Below, piece after piece: positions 36,139 to 49,944 of a stretch of DNA of 64,000 nt; the first letter of the stretch is position 1, and the number at the start of each line of letters is the position of its first letter. The DNA is from Galaxea fascicularis (taxonomy: Eukaryota; Cnidaria; Anthozoa; Scleractinia; Euphylliidae). Below the pieces are notes generated by a model that searched no databases, had not been told where the DNA came from, and saw nothing but the letters and a program-made list of their open reading frames with translations. The position numbers and the translations under genes are program-made. Where the stretch lies: the NCBI GenBank assembly GCA_948470475.1, contig OX419342.1, positions 938,201-1,002,200 on the forward strand, in the 5' to 3' direction.

Positions 36139-39100
36139 ATCATGTGGAAATGCTTCCAAGACCTCCGACAACCTGATTTCTATTGTTATTTGAGCTGTGT
36201 GCAAGATTTTAGCAAAGTTGAAATTTTGACCAAAACCCAAAGGGGGGACCACATGGTCTTGAGTCAAATTTTGAATTTGGCTTAAACTCTGCCTATTTCA
36301 AAAAGGAACCTAGAAATCATGTGGAAATGCTTCCAAGACCTCCGACAACCTGATTTCTATTGTTATTTGAGCTGTGTGCAAGATTTTAGCAAAGTTGAAA
36401 TTTTGACCAAAACCCAAAGGGGGGACCACATGGTCTTGAGTCAAATTTTGAATTTGGCTTAAACTCTGCCTATTTCAAAAAGGAACCTAGAAATCATGTG
36501 GAAATGCTTCCAAGACCTCCGACAACCTGATTTCTATTGTTATTTGAGCTGTGTGCAAGATTTTAGCAAAGTTGAAATTTTGACCAAAACCCAAAGGGGG
36601 GACCACATGGTCTTGAGTCAAATTTTGAATTTGGCTTAAACTCTGCCTTTTTATAAAAGGAACCTAGAAATCATGTGGAAATGCTTCCAAGACCTCCGAC
36701 AACCTGATTTCTATTGCTATTTGAGCTGTGTGCAAGATTTTAGCAAAGTTGAAATTTTGACCAAAACCCAAAGGGGGGACCACATGGTCTTGAGTCAAAT
36801 TTTGAATTTGGCTTAAACTCTGCCTATTTCAAAAAGGAACCTAGAAATCATGTGGAAATGCTTCCAAGACCTCCGACAACCTGATTTCTATTGGTATTTG
36901 AGGTGTGTGCAAGATTTTAGCAAAGTTGAAATTTTGACCAAAACCCAAAGGGGGGACCACATGGTCTTGAGTCAAATTTTGAATTTGGCTTAAACTCTGC
37001 CTATTTCAAAAAGGAACCTAGAAATCATGTGGAAATGCTTCCAAGACCTCCGACAACCTGATTTCTATTGTTATTTGAGCTGTGTGCAAGATTTTAGCAA
37101 AGTTGAAATTTTGACCAAAACCCAAAGGGGGGACCACATGGTCTTGAGTCAAATTTTGAATTTGGCTTAAACTCTGCCTATTTCAAAAAGGAACCTAGAA
37201 ATCATGTGGAAATGCTTCCAAGACCTCCGACAACCTGATTTCTATTGTTATTTGAGCTGTGTGCAAGATTTTAGCAAAGTTGAAATTTTGACCAAAACCC
37301 AAAGGGGGGACCACATGGTCTTGAGTCAAATTTTGAATTTGGCTTAAACTCTGCCTATTTCAAAAAGGAACCTAGAAATCATGTGGAAATGCTTCCAAGA
37401 CCTCCGACAACCTGATTTCTATTGTTATTTGAGCTGTGTGCAAGATTTTAGCAAAGTTGAAATTTTGACCAAAACCCAAAGGGGGGACCACATGGTCTTG
37501 AGTCAAATTTTGAATTTGGCTTAAACTCTGCCTATTTCAAAAAGGAACCTAGAAATCATGTGGAAATGCTTCCAAGACCTCCGACAACCTGATTTCTATT
37601 GTTATTTGAGCTGTGTGCAAGATTTTAGCAAAGTTGAAATTTTGACCAAAACCCAAAGGGGGGACCACATGGTCTTGAGTCAAATTTTGAATTTGGCTTA
37701 AACTCTGCCTATTTCAAAAAGGAACCTAGAAATCATGTGGAAATGCTTCCAAGACCTCCGACAACCTGATTTCTATTGTTATTTGAGCTGTGTGCAAGAT
37801 TTTAGCAAAGTTGAAATTTTGACCAAAACCCAAAGGGGGGACCACATGGTCTTGAGTCAAATTTTGAATTTGGCTTAAACTCTGCCTATTTCAAAAAGGA
37901 ACCTAGAAATCATGTGGAAATGCTTCCAAGACCTCCGACAACCTGATTTCTATTGTTATTTGAGCTGTGTGCAAGATTTTAGCAAAGTTGAAATTTTGAC
38001 CAAAACCCAAAGGGGGGACCACATGGTCTTGAGTCAAATTTTGAATTTGGCTTAAACTCTGCCTTTTTATAAAAGGAACCTAGAAATCATGTGGAAATGC
38101 TTCCAAGACCTCCGACAACCTGATTTCTATTGGTATTTGAGCTGTGTGCAAGATTTTAGCAAAGTTGAAATTTTGACCAAAACCCAAAGGGGGGACCACA
38201 TGGTCTTGAGTCAAATTTTGAATTTGGCTTAAACTCTGCCTATTTCAAAAAGGAACCTAGAAATCATGTGGAAATGCTTCCAAGACCTCCGACAACCTGA
38301 TTTCTATTGTTATTTGAGCTGTGTGCAAGATTTTAGCAAAGTTGAAATTTTGACCAAAACCCAAAGGGGGGACCACATGGTCTTGAGTCAAATTTTGAAT
38401 TTGGCTTAAACTCTGCCTATTTCAAAAAGGAACCTAGAAATCATGTGGAAATGCTTCCAAGACCTCCGACAACCTGATTTCTATTGTTATTTGAGCTGTG
38501 TGCAAGATTTTAGCAAAGTTGAAATTTTGACCAAAACCCAAAGGGGGGACCACATGGTCTTGAGTCAAATTTTGAATTTGGCTTAAACTCTGCCTATTTC
38601 AAAAAGGAACCTAGAAATCATGTGGAAATGCTTCCAAGACCTCCGACAACCTGATTTCTATTGTTATTTGAGCTGTGTGCAAGATTTTAGCAAAGTTGAA
38701 ATTTTGACCAAAACCCAAAGGGGGGACCACATGGTCTTGAGTCAAATTTTGAATTTGGCTTAAACTCTGCCTATTTCAAAAAGGAACCTAGAAATCATGT
38801 GGAAATGCTTCCAAGACCTCCGACAACCTGATTTCTATTGTTATTTGAGCTGTGTGCAAGATTTTAGCAAAGTTGAAATTTTGACCAAAACCCAAAGGGG
38901 GGACCACATGGTCTTGAGTCAAATTTTGAATTTGGCTTAAACTCTGCCTATTTCAAAAAGGAACCTAGAAATCATGTGGAAATGCTTCCAAGACCTCCGA
39001 CAACCTGATTTCTATTGTTATTTGAGCTGTGTGCAAGATTTTAGCAAAGTTGAAATTTTGACCAAAACCCAAAGGGGGGACCACATGGTCTTGAGTCAAA

Positions 39101-41094
39101 TTTTGAATTTGGCTTAAACTCTGCCTTTTTATAAAAGGAACCTAGAAATCATGTGGAAATGCTTCCAAGACCTCCGACAACCTGATTTCTATTGCTATTT
39201 GAGCTGTGTGCAAGATTTTAGCAAAGTTGAAATTTTGACCAAAACCCAAAGGGGGGACCACATGGTCTTGAGTCAAAGTTTGAATTTGGCTTAAACTCTG
39301 CCTATTTCAAAAAGGAACCTAGAAATCATGTGGAAATGCTTCCAAGACCTCCGACAACCTGATTTCTATTGGTATTTGAGCTGTGTGCAAGATTTTAGCA
39401 AAGTTGAAATTTTGACCAAAACCCAAAGGGGGGACCACATGGTCTTGAGTCAAATTTTGAATTTGGCTTAAACTCTGCCTATTTCAAAAAGGAACCTAGA
39501 AATCATGTGGAAATGCTTCCAAGACCTCCGACAACCTGATTTCTATTGTTATTTGAGCTGTGTGCAAGATTTTAGCAAAGTTGAAATTTTGACCAAAACC
39601 CAAAGGGGGGACCACATGGTCTTGAGTCAAATTTTGAATTTGGCTTAAACTCTGCCTATTTCAAAAAGGAACCTAGAAATCATGTGGAAATGCTTCCAAG
39701 ACCTCCGACAACCTGATTTCTATTGTTATTTGAGCTGTGTGCAAGATTTTAGCAAAGTTGAAATTTTGACCAAAACCCAAAGGGGGGACCACATGGTCTT
39801 GAGTCAAATTTTGAATTTGGCTTAAACTCTGCCTATTTCAAAAAGGAACCTAGAAATCATGTGGAAATGCTTCCAAGACCTCCGACAACCTCATTTCTAT
39901 TGTTATTTGAGCTGTGTGCAAGATTTTAGCAAAGTTGAAATTTTGACCAAAACCCAAAGGGGGGACCACATGGTCTTGAGTCAAATTTTGAATTTGGCTT
40001 AAACTCTGCCTATTTTAAAAAGGAACCTAGAAATCATGTGGAAATGCTTCCAAGACCTCCGACAACCTGATTTCTATTGTTATTTGAGCTGTGTGCAAGA
40101 TTTTAGCAAAGTTGAAATTTTGACCAAAACCCAAAGGGGGGACCACATGGTCTTGAGTCAAATTTTGAATTTGGCTTAAACTCTGCCTATTTCAAAAAGG
40201 AACCTAGAAATCATGTGGAAATGCTTCCAAGACCTCCGACAACCTGATTTCTATTGTTATTTGAGCTGTGTGCAAGATTTTAGCAAAGTTGAAATTTTGA
40301 CCAAAACCCAAAGGGGGGACCACATGGTCTTGAGTCAAATTTTGAATTTGGCTTAAACTCTGCCTATTTCAAAAAGGAACCTAGAAATCATGTGGAAATG
40401 CTTCCAAGACCTCCGACAACCTGATTTCTATTGTTATTTGAGCTGTGTGCAAGATTTTAGCAAAGTTGAAATTTTGACCAAAACCCAAAGGGGGGACCAC
40501 ATGGTCTTGAGTCAAATTTTGAATTTGGCTTAAACTCTGCCTTTTTATAAAACGAACCTAGAAATCATGTGGAAATGCTTCCAAGAACTCCGACAACCTG
40601 ATTTCTATTGTTATTTGAGCTGTGTGCAAGATTTTAGCAAAGTTGAAATTTTGACCAAAACCCAAAGGGGGGACCACATGGTCTTGAGTCAAATTTTGAA
40701 TTTGGCTTAAACTCTGCCTATTTCAAAAAGGAACCTAGAAATCATGTGGAAATGCTTCCAAGACCTCCGACAACCTGATTTCTATTGTTATTTGAGCTGT
40801 GTGCAAGATTTTAGCAAAGTTGAAATTTTGACCAAAACCCAAAGGGGGGACCACATGGTCTTGAGTCAAATTTTGAATTTGGCTTAAACTCTGCCTATTT
40901 CAAAAAGGAACCTAGAAATCATGTGGAAATGCTTCCAAGACCTCCGACAACCTGATTTCTATTGTTATTTGAGCTGTGTGCAAGATTTTAGCAAAGTTGA
41001 AATTTTGACCAAAACCCAAAGGGGGGACCACATGGTCTTGAGTCAAATTTTGAATTTGGCTTAAACTCTGCCTATTTCAAAAAGGAACCTAGAA
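36139..41094 (+). repeat. Zone D, M205-M232: near-consensus array with spaced 'tttttataaaa' boundaries
   Basis: Most of the 28 monomers match the reference. 'gcctttttataaaa' boundaries occur at about 36645, 38061, 39123 and 40539, that is 8, 6 and 8 monomers apart, and earlier at 34521 and 35229 (4 apart). The first three are followed by 'tattgctat' or 'tattggtat' monomers. The last reads 'aaaacgaacc', the form used in zone E. M226 has 'cctcatttc' and M222 'caaagtttgaa'. Confidence 0.88.
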
Positions 41095-44000
41095 ATCATG
41101 TGGAAATGCTTCCAAGACCTCCGACAACCTGATTTCTATTGTTATTTGAGCTGTGTGCAAGATTTTAGCAAAGTTGAAATTTTGACCAAAACCCAAAGGG
41201 GGGACCACATCGTCGTGGGTCAAATTTTGAATTTGGCTTAATCTCTGCCTATTTCGAAAAGGAACCTAGAAATCATGTGGAAATGCTTCCAAGACCTCCG
41301 ACAACCTGATTTCTATTCTTATTTGGGCTTTCTGCAAGCTTTTAGCAAAGTTGAAATTTTGACCAAAACCCAAAGGGGGGACCACATGGTCTTGAGTCAA
41401 ATTTTGAATTTGGCTTAAACTCTGCCTTTTTATAAAACGAACCTAGAAATCATGTGGAAATGCTTCCAAGACCTCCGACAACCTAATTTCTATTGCTATT
41501 TGAGCCGTGTGCAAGATTTTAGCAAAGTTGAAATTTTGACCAAAACCCAAAGGGGGGACCACATGGTCTTGAGTCAAATTTTGAATTTGGCTTAAACTCT
41601 GCCTATTTCAAAAAGGAACCTAGAAATCATGTGGAAATGCTTCCAAGACCTCCGACAACCTGATTTCTATTGTTATTTGAGCTGTGTGCAAGATTTTAGC
41701 AAAGTTGAAATTTTGACCAAAACCCAAAGGGGGGACCACATGGTCTTGAGTCAAATTTTGAATTTGGCTTAAACTCTGCCTATTTCAAAAAGGAACCTAG
41801 AAATCATGTGGAAATGCTTCCAAGAACTCCGACAACCTGATTTCTATTCTTATTTGAGCTGTGTGCAAGATTTTAGCAAAGTTGAAATTTTGACCAAAAC
41901 CCAAAGGGGGGACCACATGGTCTTGAGTCAAATTTTGAATTTGGCTTAAACTCTGCCTATTTCAAAAAGGAACCTAGAAATCATGTGGAAATGCTTCCAA
42001 GACCTCCGACAACCTGATTTCTATTCTTATTTGAGCTGTGTGCAAGATTTTAGCAAAGTTGAAATTTTGACCAAAACCCAAAGGGGGGACCACATGGTCT
42101 TGAGTCAAATTTTGAATTTGGCTTAAACTCTGCCTATTTCAAAAAGGAACCTAGAAATCATGTGGAAATGCTTCCAAGACCTCCGACAACCTGATTTCTA
42201 TTGTTATTTGAGCTGTGTGCAAGATTTTAGCAAAGTTGAAATTTTGACCAAAACCCAAAGGGGGGACCACATGGTCTTGAGTCAAATTTTGAATTTGGCT
42301 TAAACTCTGCCTATTTCAAAAAGGAACCTAGAAATCATGTGGAAATGCTTCCAAGACCTCCGACAACCTGATTTCTATTGTTATTTGAGCTGTGTGCAAG
42401 ATTTTAGCAAAGTTGAAATTTTGGCCAAAACCCAAAGGGGGGACCACATGGTCTTGAGTCAAATTTTGAATTTGGCTTAAACTCTGCCTATTTCAAAAAG
42501 GAACCTAGAAATCATGTGGAAATGCTTCCAAGACCTCCGACAACCTGATTTCTATTGTTATTTGAGCTGTGTGCAAGATTTTAGCAAAGTTGAAATTTTG
42601 ACCAAAACCCAAAGGGGGGACCACATGGTCTTGAGTCAAATTTTGAATTTGGCTTAAACTCTGCCTATTTCAAAAAGGAACCTAGAAATCATGTGGAAAT
42701 GCTTCCAAGACCTCCGACAACCTGATTTCTATTGTTATTTGAGCTGTGTGCAAGATTTTAGCAAAGTTGAAATTTTGACCAAAACCCAAAAGGGGGACCA
42801 CATGGTCTTGAGTCAAATTTTGAATTTGGCTTAAACTCTGCCTATTTCAAAAAGGAACCTAGAAATCATGTGGAAATGCTTCCAAGACCTCCGACAACCT
42901 GATTTCTATTGTTATTTGAGCTGTGTGCAAGATTTTAGCAAAGTTGAAATTTTGACCAAAACCCAAAGGGGGGACCACATGGTCTTGAGTCAAATTTTGA
43001 ATTTGGCTTAAACTCTGCCTATTTCAAAAAGGAACCTAGAAATCATGTGGAAATGCTTCCAAGACCTCCGACAACCTGATTTCTATTGTTATTTGAGCTG
43101 TGTGCAAGATTTTAGCAAAGTTGAAATTTTGACCAAAACCCAAAGGGGGGACCACATGGTCGTGGGTCAAATTTTGAATTTGGCTAAAACTCTGCCTATT
43201 TCAAAAAGGAACCTAGAAATCATGTGGAAATGCTTCCAAGACCTCCGACAACCTGATTTCTATTCTTATTTGAGCTGTGTGCAAGATTTTAGCAAAGTTG
43301 AAATTTTGACCAAAACCCAAAGGGGGGACCACATGGTCTTGAGTCAAATTTTGAATTTGGCTTAAACTCTGCCTATTTCAAAAAGGAACCTAGAAATCAT
43401 GTGGAAATGCTTCCAAGACCTCCGACAACCTGATTTCTATTGTTATTTGAGCTGTGTGCAAGATTTTAGCAAAGTTGAAATTTTGACCAAAACCCAAAGG
43501 GGGGACCACATGGTCTTGAGTCAAATTTTGAATTTGGCTTAAACTCTGCCTATTTCAAAAAGGAACCTAGAAATCATGTGGAAATGCTTCCAAGACCTCC
43601 GACAACCTGATTTCTATTGTTATTTGAGCTGTGTGCAAGATTTTAGCAAAGTTGAAATTTTGACCAAAACCCAAAGGGGGGACCACATGGTCTTGAGTCA
43701 AATTTTGAATTTGGCTTAAACTCTGCCTATTTCAAAAAGGAACCTAGAAATCATGTGGAAATGCTTCCAAGACCTCCGACAACCTGATTTCTATTGTTAT
43801 TTGAGCTGTGTTCAAGATCTTAGCAAAGTTGAAATTTTGACCAAAACCCAAAGGGGGGACCACATGGTCTTGAGTCAAATTTTGAATTTGGCTTAAACTC
43901 TGCCTATTTCAAAAAGGAACCTAGAAATCATGTGGAAATGCTTCCAAGACCTCCGACAACCTGATTTCTATTGTTATTTGAGCTGTGTGCAAGATTTTAG

Positions 44001-44988
44001 CAAAGTTGAAATTTTGACCAAAACCCAAAGGGGGGACCACATGGTCTTGAGTCAAATTTTGAATTTGGCTTAAACTCTGCCTATTTCAAAAAGGAACCTA
44101 GAAATCATGTGGAAATGCTTCCAAGACCTCCGACAACCTCATTTCTATTGTTATTTGAGCTGTGTGCAAGATTTTAGCAAAGTTGAAATTTTGACCAAAA
44201 CCCAAAGGGGGGACCACATGGTCTTGAGTCAAATTTTGAATTTGGCTTAAACTCTGCCTATTTCAAAAAGGAACCTAGAAATCATGTGGAAATGCTTCCA
44301 AGACCTCCGACAACCTGATTTCTATTGCTATTTGAGCTGTGTGCAAGATTTTAGCAAAGTTGAAATTTTGACCAAAACCCAAAGGGGGGACCACATGGTC
44401 TTGAGTCAAATTTTGAATTTGGCTTAAACTCTGCCTATTTCAAAAAGGAACCTAGAAATCATGTGGAAATGCTTCCAAGACCTCCGACAACCTGATTTCT
44501 ATTGTTATTTGAGCTGTGTGCAAGATTTTAGCAAAGTTGAAATTTTGACCAAAACCCAAAGGGGGGACCACATGGTCTTGAGTCAAATTTTGAATTTGGC
44601 TTAAACTCTGCCTATTTCAAAAAGGAACCTAGAAATCATGAGGAAATGCTTCCAAGACCTCCGACAACCTGATTTCTATTGTTATTTGAGCTGTGTGCAA
44701 GATTTTAGCAAAGTTGAAATTTTGACCAAAACCCAAAGGGGGGACCACATGGTCTTGAGTCAAATTTTGAATTTGGCTTAAACTCTGCCTATTTCAAAAA
44801 GGAACCTAGAAATCATGTGGAAATGCTTCCAAGACCTCCGACAACCTGATTTCTATTGTTATTTGAGCTGTGTGCAAGATTTTAGCAAAGTTGAAATTTT
44901 GACCAAAACCCAAAGGGGGGACCACATGGTCTTGAGTCAAATTTTGAATTTGGCTTAAACTCTGCCTATTTCAAAAAGGAACCTAGAA
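41095..44988 (+). repeat. 22-monomer higher-order repeat, unit 1 (3,894 bp, M233-M254)
   Basis: Order: M233 'catcgtcgtggg' with 'taatctc' and 'tattcg'; M234 'ggctttctgcaagc' ending 'tttttataaaacg'; M235 'cctaatttc'; consensus; 'aactcc' with 'tattcttat'; 'tattcttat'; consensus; 'ttggccaaaac'; consensus; 'cccaaaaggggg'; consensus; M244 (43042) 'gtcgtgggtc' with 'ggctaaaac'; 'tattcttat'; two consensus; M248 'gtgttcaagatctt'; consensus; M250 'cctcatttc'; M251 'tattgctat'; consensus; M253 'atcatgagg'; consensus. The leading marker recurs exactly 3,894 bp later at 45105. Confidence 0.95.
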
Positions 44989-45519
44989 ATCATGTGGAAA
45001 TGCTTCCAAGACCTCCGACAACCTGATTTCTATTGTTATTTGAGCTGTGTGCAAGATTTTAGCAAAGTTGAAATTTTGACCAAAACCCAAAGGGGGGACC
45101 ACATCGTCGTGGGTCAAATTTTGAATTTGGCTTAATCTCTGCCTATTTCGAAAAGGAACCTAGAAATCATGTGGAAATGCTTCCAAGACCTCCGACAACC
45201 TGATTTCTATTCTTATTTGGGCTTTCTGCAAGCTTTTAGGAAAGTTGAAATTTTGACCAAAACCCAAAGGGGGGACCACATGGTCTTGAGTCAAATTTTG
45301 AATTTGGCTTAAACTCTGCCTTTTTATAAAACGAACCTAGAAATCATGTGGAAATGCTTCCAAGACCTCCGACAACCTAATTTCTATTGCTATTTGAGCC
45401 GTGTGCAAGATTTTAGCAAAGTTGAAATTTTGACCAAAACCCAAAGGGGGGACCACATGGTCTTGAGTCAAATTTTGAATTTGGCTTAAACTCTGCCTAT
45501 TTCAAAAAGGAACCTAGAA

Positions 45520-46050
45520 ATCATGTGGAAATGCTTCCAAGACCTCCGACAACCTGATTTCTATTGTTATTTGAGCTGTGTGCAAGATTTTAGCAAAGTT
45601 GAAATTTTGACCAAAACCCAAAGGGGGGACCTTATCGTCGTGGGTCAAATTTTGAATTTGGCTTAATCTCTGCCTATTTCGAAAAGGAACCTAGAAATCA
45701 TGTGGAAATGCTTCCAAGACCTCCGACAACCTGATTTCTATTCTTATTTGGGCTTTCTGCAAGCTTTTAGCAAAGTTGAAATTTTGACCAAAACCCAAAG
45801 GGGGGACCACATGGTCTTGAGTCAAATTTTGAATTTGGCTTAAACTCTGCCTTTTTATAAAACGAACCTAGAAATCATGTGGAAATGCTTCCAAGACCTC
45901 CGACAACCTAATTTCTATTGCTATTTGAGCCGTGTGCAAGATTTTAGCAAAGTTGAAATTTTGACCAAAACCCAAAGGGGGGACCACATGGTCTTGAGTC
46001 AAATTTTGAATTTGGCTTAAACTCTGCCTATTTCAAAAAGGAACCTAGAA
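45520..46050 (+). repeat. Extra three-monomer cassette inside unit 2 (M258-M260)
   Basis: A second complete cassette follows the first with no spacer. Its first monomer has a private 'gaccttatcgtcg' in place of 'gaccacatcgtcg'. Its second has 'gcttttagcaaag', the unit 1 state, where the adjacent first cassette has 'gcttttaggaaag'. The extra copy therefore looks like it came from a unit 1-type cassette and is not a simple copy of its neighbour. Confidence 0.9.
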
Positions 46051-46758
46051 ATCATGTGGAAATGCTTCCAAGACCTCCGACAACCTGATTTCTATTGTTA
46101 TTTGAGCTGTGTGCAAGATTTTAGCAAAGTTGAAATTTTGACCAAAACCCAAAGGGGGGACCACATGGTCTTGAGTCAAATTTTGAATTTGGCTTAAACT
46201 CTGCCTATTTCAAAAAGGAACCTAGAAATCATGTGGAAATGCTTCCAAGAACTCCGACAACCTGATTTCTATTCTTATTTGAGCTGTGTGCAAGATTTTA
46301 GCAAAGTTGAAATTTTGACCAAAACCCAAAGGGGGGACCACATGGTCTTGAGTCAAATTTTGAATTTGGCTTAAACTCTGCCTATTTCAAAAAGGAACCT
46401 AGAAATCATGTGGAAATGCTTCCAAGACCTCCGACAACCTGATTTCTATTCTTATTTGAGCTGTGTGCAAGATTTTAGCAAAGTTGAAATTTTGACCAAA
46501 ACCCAAAGGGGGGACCACATGGTCTTGAGTCAAATTTTGAATTTGGCTTAAACTCTGCCTATTTCAAAAAGGAACCTAGAAATCATGTGGAAATGCTTCC
46601 AAGACCTCCGACAACCTGATTTCTATTGTTATTTGAGCTGTGTGCAAGATTTTAGCAAAGTTGAAATTTTGACCAAAACCCAAAGGGGGGACCACATGGT
46701 CTTGAGTCAAATTTTGAATTTGGCTTAAACTCTGCCTATTTCAAAAAGGAACCTAGAA

Positions 46759-47289
46759 ATCATGTGGAAATGCTTCCAAGAACTCCGACAACCTGATTTC
46801 TATTCTTATTTGAGCTGTGTGCAAGATTTTAGCAAAGTTGAAATTTTGACCAAAACCCAAAGGGGGGACCACATGGTCTTGAGTCAAATTTTGAATTTGG
46901 CTTAAACTCTGCCTATTTCAAAAAGGAACCTAGAAATCATGTGGAAATGCTTCCAAGACCTCCGACAACCTGATTTCTATTCTTATTTGAGCTGTGTGCA
47001 AGATTTTAGCAAAGTTGAAATTTTGACCAAAACCCAAAGGGGGGACCACATGGTCTTGAGTCAAATTTTGAATTTGGCTTAAACTCTGCCTATTTCAAAA
47101 AGGAACCTAGAAATCATGTGGAAATGCTTCCAAGACCTCCGACAACCTGATTTCTATTGTTATTTGAGCTGTGTGCAAGATTTTAGCAAAGTTGAAATTT
47201 TGACCAAAACCCAAAGGGGGGACCACATGGTCTTGAGTCAAATTTTGAATTTGGCTTAAACTCTGCCTATTTCAAAAAGGAACCTAGAA
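46759..47289 (+). repeat. Extra three-monomer block inside unit 2 (M265-M267)
   Basis: The order 'aactcc'+'tattcttat', 'tattcttat', consensus at 46228-46758 is repeated immediately at 46759-47289. Units 1 and 4 have one such position. Confidence 0.92.
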
Positions 47290-49944
47290 ATCATGTGGAA
47301 ATGCTTCCAAGACCTCCGACAACCTGATTTCTATTGTTATTTGAGCTGTGTGCAAGATTTTAGCAAAGTTGAAATTTTGGCCAAAACCCAAAGGGGGGAC
47401 CACATGGTCTTGAGTCAAATTTTGAATTTGGCTTAAACTCTGCCTATTTCAAAAAGGAACCTAGAAATCATGTGGAAATGCTTCCAAGACCTCCGACAAC
47501 CTGATTTCTATTGTTATTTGAGCTGTGTGCAAGATTTTAGCAAAGTTGAAATTTTGACCAAAACCCAAAGGGGGGACCACATGGTCTTGAGTCAAATTTT
47601 GAATTTGGCTTAAACTCTGCCTATTTCAAAAAGGAACCTAGAAATCATGTGGAAATGCTTCCAAGACCTCCGACAACCTGATTTCTATTGTTATTTGAGC
47701 TGTGTGCAAGATTTTAGCAAAGTTGAAATTTTGACCAAAACCCAAAAGGGGGACCACATGGTCTTGAGTCAAATTTTGAATTTGGCTTAAACTCTGCCTA
47801 TTTCAAAAAGGAACCTAGAAATCATGTGGAAATGCTTCCAAGACCTCCGACAACCTGATTTCTATTCTTATTTGAGCTGTGTGCAAGATTTTAGCAAAGT
47901 TGAAATTTTGACCAAAACCCAAAGGGGGGACCACATGGTCTTGAGTCAAATTTTGAATTTGGCTTAAACTCTGCCTATTTCAAAAAGGAACCTAGAAATC
48001 ATGTGGAAATGCTTCCAAGACCTCCGACAACCTGATTTCTATTGTTATTTGAGCTGTGTGCAAGATTTTAGCAAAGTTGAAATTTTGACCAAAACCCAAA
48101 GGGGGGACCACATGGTCGTGGGTCAAATTTTGAATTTGGCTAAAACTCTGCCTATTTCAAAAAGGAACCTAGAAATCATGTGGAAATGCTTCCAAGACCT
48201 CCGACAACCTGATTTCTATTCTTATTTGAGCTGTGTGCAAGATTTTAGCAAAGTTGAAATTTTGACCAAAACCCAAAGGGGGGACCACATGGTCTTGAGT
48301 CAAATTTTGAATTTGGCTTAAACTCTGCCTATTTCAAAAAGGAACCTAGAAATCATGTGGAAATGCTTCCAAGACCTCCGACAACCTGATTTCTATTGTT
48401 ATTTGAGCTGTGTGCAAGATTTTAGCAAAGTTGAAATTTTGACCAAAACCCAAAGGGGGGACCACATGGTCTTGAGTCAAATTTTGAATTTGGCTTAAAC
48501 TCTGCCTATTTCAAAAAGGAACCTAGAAATCATGTGGAAATGCTTCCAAGACCTCCGACAACCTGATTTCTATTGTTATTTGAGCTGTGTGCAAGATTTT
48601 AGCAAAGTTGAAATTTTGACCAAAACCCAAAGGGGGGACCACATGGTCTTGAGTCAAATTTTGAATTTGGCTTAAACTCTGCCTATTTCAAAAAGGAACC
48701 TAGAAATCATGTGGAAATGCTTCCAAGACCTCCGACAACCTGATTTCTATTGTTATTTGAGCTGTGTTCAAGATCTTAGCAAAGTTGAAATTTTGACCAA
48801 AACCCAAAGGGGGGACCACATGGTCTTGAGTCAAATTTTGAATTTGGCTTAAACTCTGCCTATTTCAAAAAGGAACCTAGAAATCATGTGGAAATGCTTC
48901 CAAGACCTCCGACAACCTGATTTCTATTGTTATTTGAGCTGTGTGCAAGATTTTAGCAAAGTTGAAATTTTGACCAAAACCCAAAGGGGGGACCACATGG
49001 TCTTGAGTCAAATTTTGAATTTGGCTTAAACTCTGCCTATTTCAAAAAGGAACCTAGAAATCATGTGGAAATGCTTCCAAGACCTCCGACAACCTCATTT
49101 CTATTGTTATTTGAGCTGTGTGCAAGATTTTAGCAAAGTTGAAATTTTGACCAAAACCCAAAGGGGGGACCACATGGTCTTGAGTCAAATTTTGAATTTG
49201 GCTTAAACTCTGCCTATTTCAAAAAGGAACCTAGAAATCATGTGGAAATGCTTCCAAGACCTCCGACAACCTGATTTCTATTGCTATTTGAGCTGTGTGC
49301 AAGATTTTAGCAAAGTTGAAATTTTGACCAAAACCCAAAGGGGGGACCACATGGTCTTGAGTCAAATTTTGAATTTGGCTTAAACTCTGCCTATTTCAAA
49401 AAGGAACCTAGAAATCATGTGGAAATGCTTCCAAGACCTCCGACAACCTGATTTCTATTGTTATTTGAGCTGTGTGCAAGATTTTAGCAAAGTTGAAATT
49501 TTGACCAAAACCCAAAGGGGGGACCACATGGTCTTGAGTCAAATTTTGAATTTGGCTTAAACTCTGCCTATTTCAAAAAGGAACCTAGAAATCATGAGGA
49601 AATGCTTCCAAGACCTCCGACAACCTGATTTCTATTGTTATTTGAGCTGTGTGCAAGATTTTAGCAAAGTTGAAATTTTGACCAAAACCCAAAGGGGGGA
49701 CCACATGGTCTTGAGTCAAATTTTGAATTTGGCTTAAACTCTGCCTATTTCAAAAAGGAACCTAGAAATCATGTGGAAATGCTTCCAAGACCTCCGACAA
49801 CCTGATTTCTATTGTTATTTGAGCTGTGTGCAAGATTTTAGCAAAGTTGAAATTTTGACCAAAACCCAAAGGGGGGACCACATGGTCTTGAGTCAAATTT
49901 TGAATTTGGCTTAAACTCTGCCTATTTCAAAAAGGAACCTAGAA

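Larger units (their letters stand above)
44989..49944 (+). repeat. 22-monomer higher-order repeat, unit 2, enlarged to 28 monomers (4,956 bp, M255-M282)
   Basis: It has the same marker order as unit 1 with six extra monomers from two separate three-monomer duplications (45520-46050 and 46759-47289). Downstream of these the unit is in register: 'gtgttcaagatctt' at 48766 and 'atcatgagg' near 49592 are 4,956 bp from their unit 1 counterparts. The first cassette has 'gcttttaggaaag', shared with units 3 and 4 but not unit 1. Confidence 0.95.

Noticed and set aside
43045..43365. 106-codon open frame, repeated at 48001, 51895, 55789 and, in a variant, 58623
   Set aside because: It is two satellite monomers read through after one T to A change removes the single in-frame stop. 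No promoter, splice or codon signal is seen, and the copies recur only because the higher-order repeat does.
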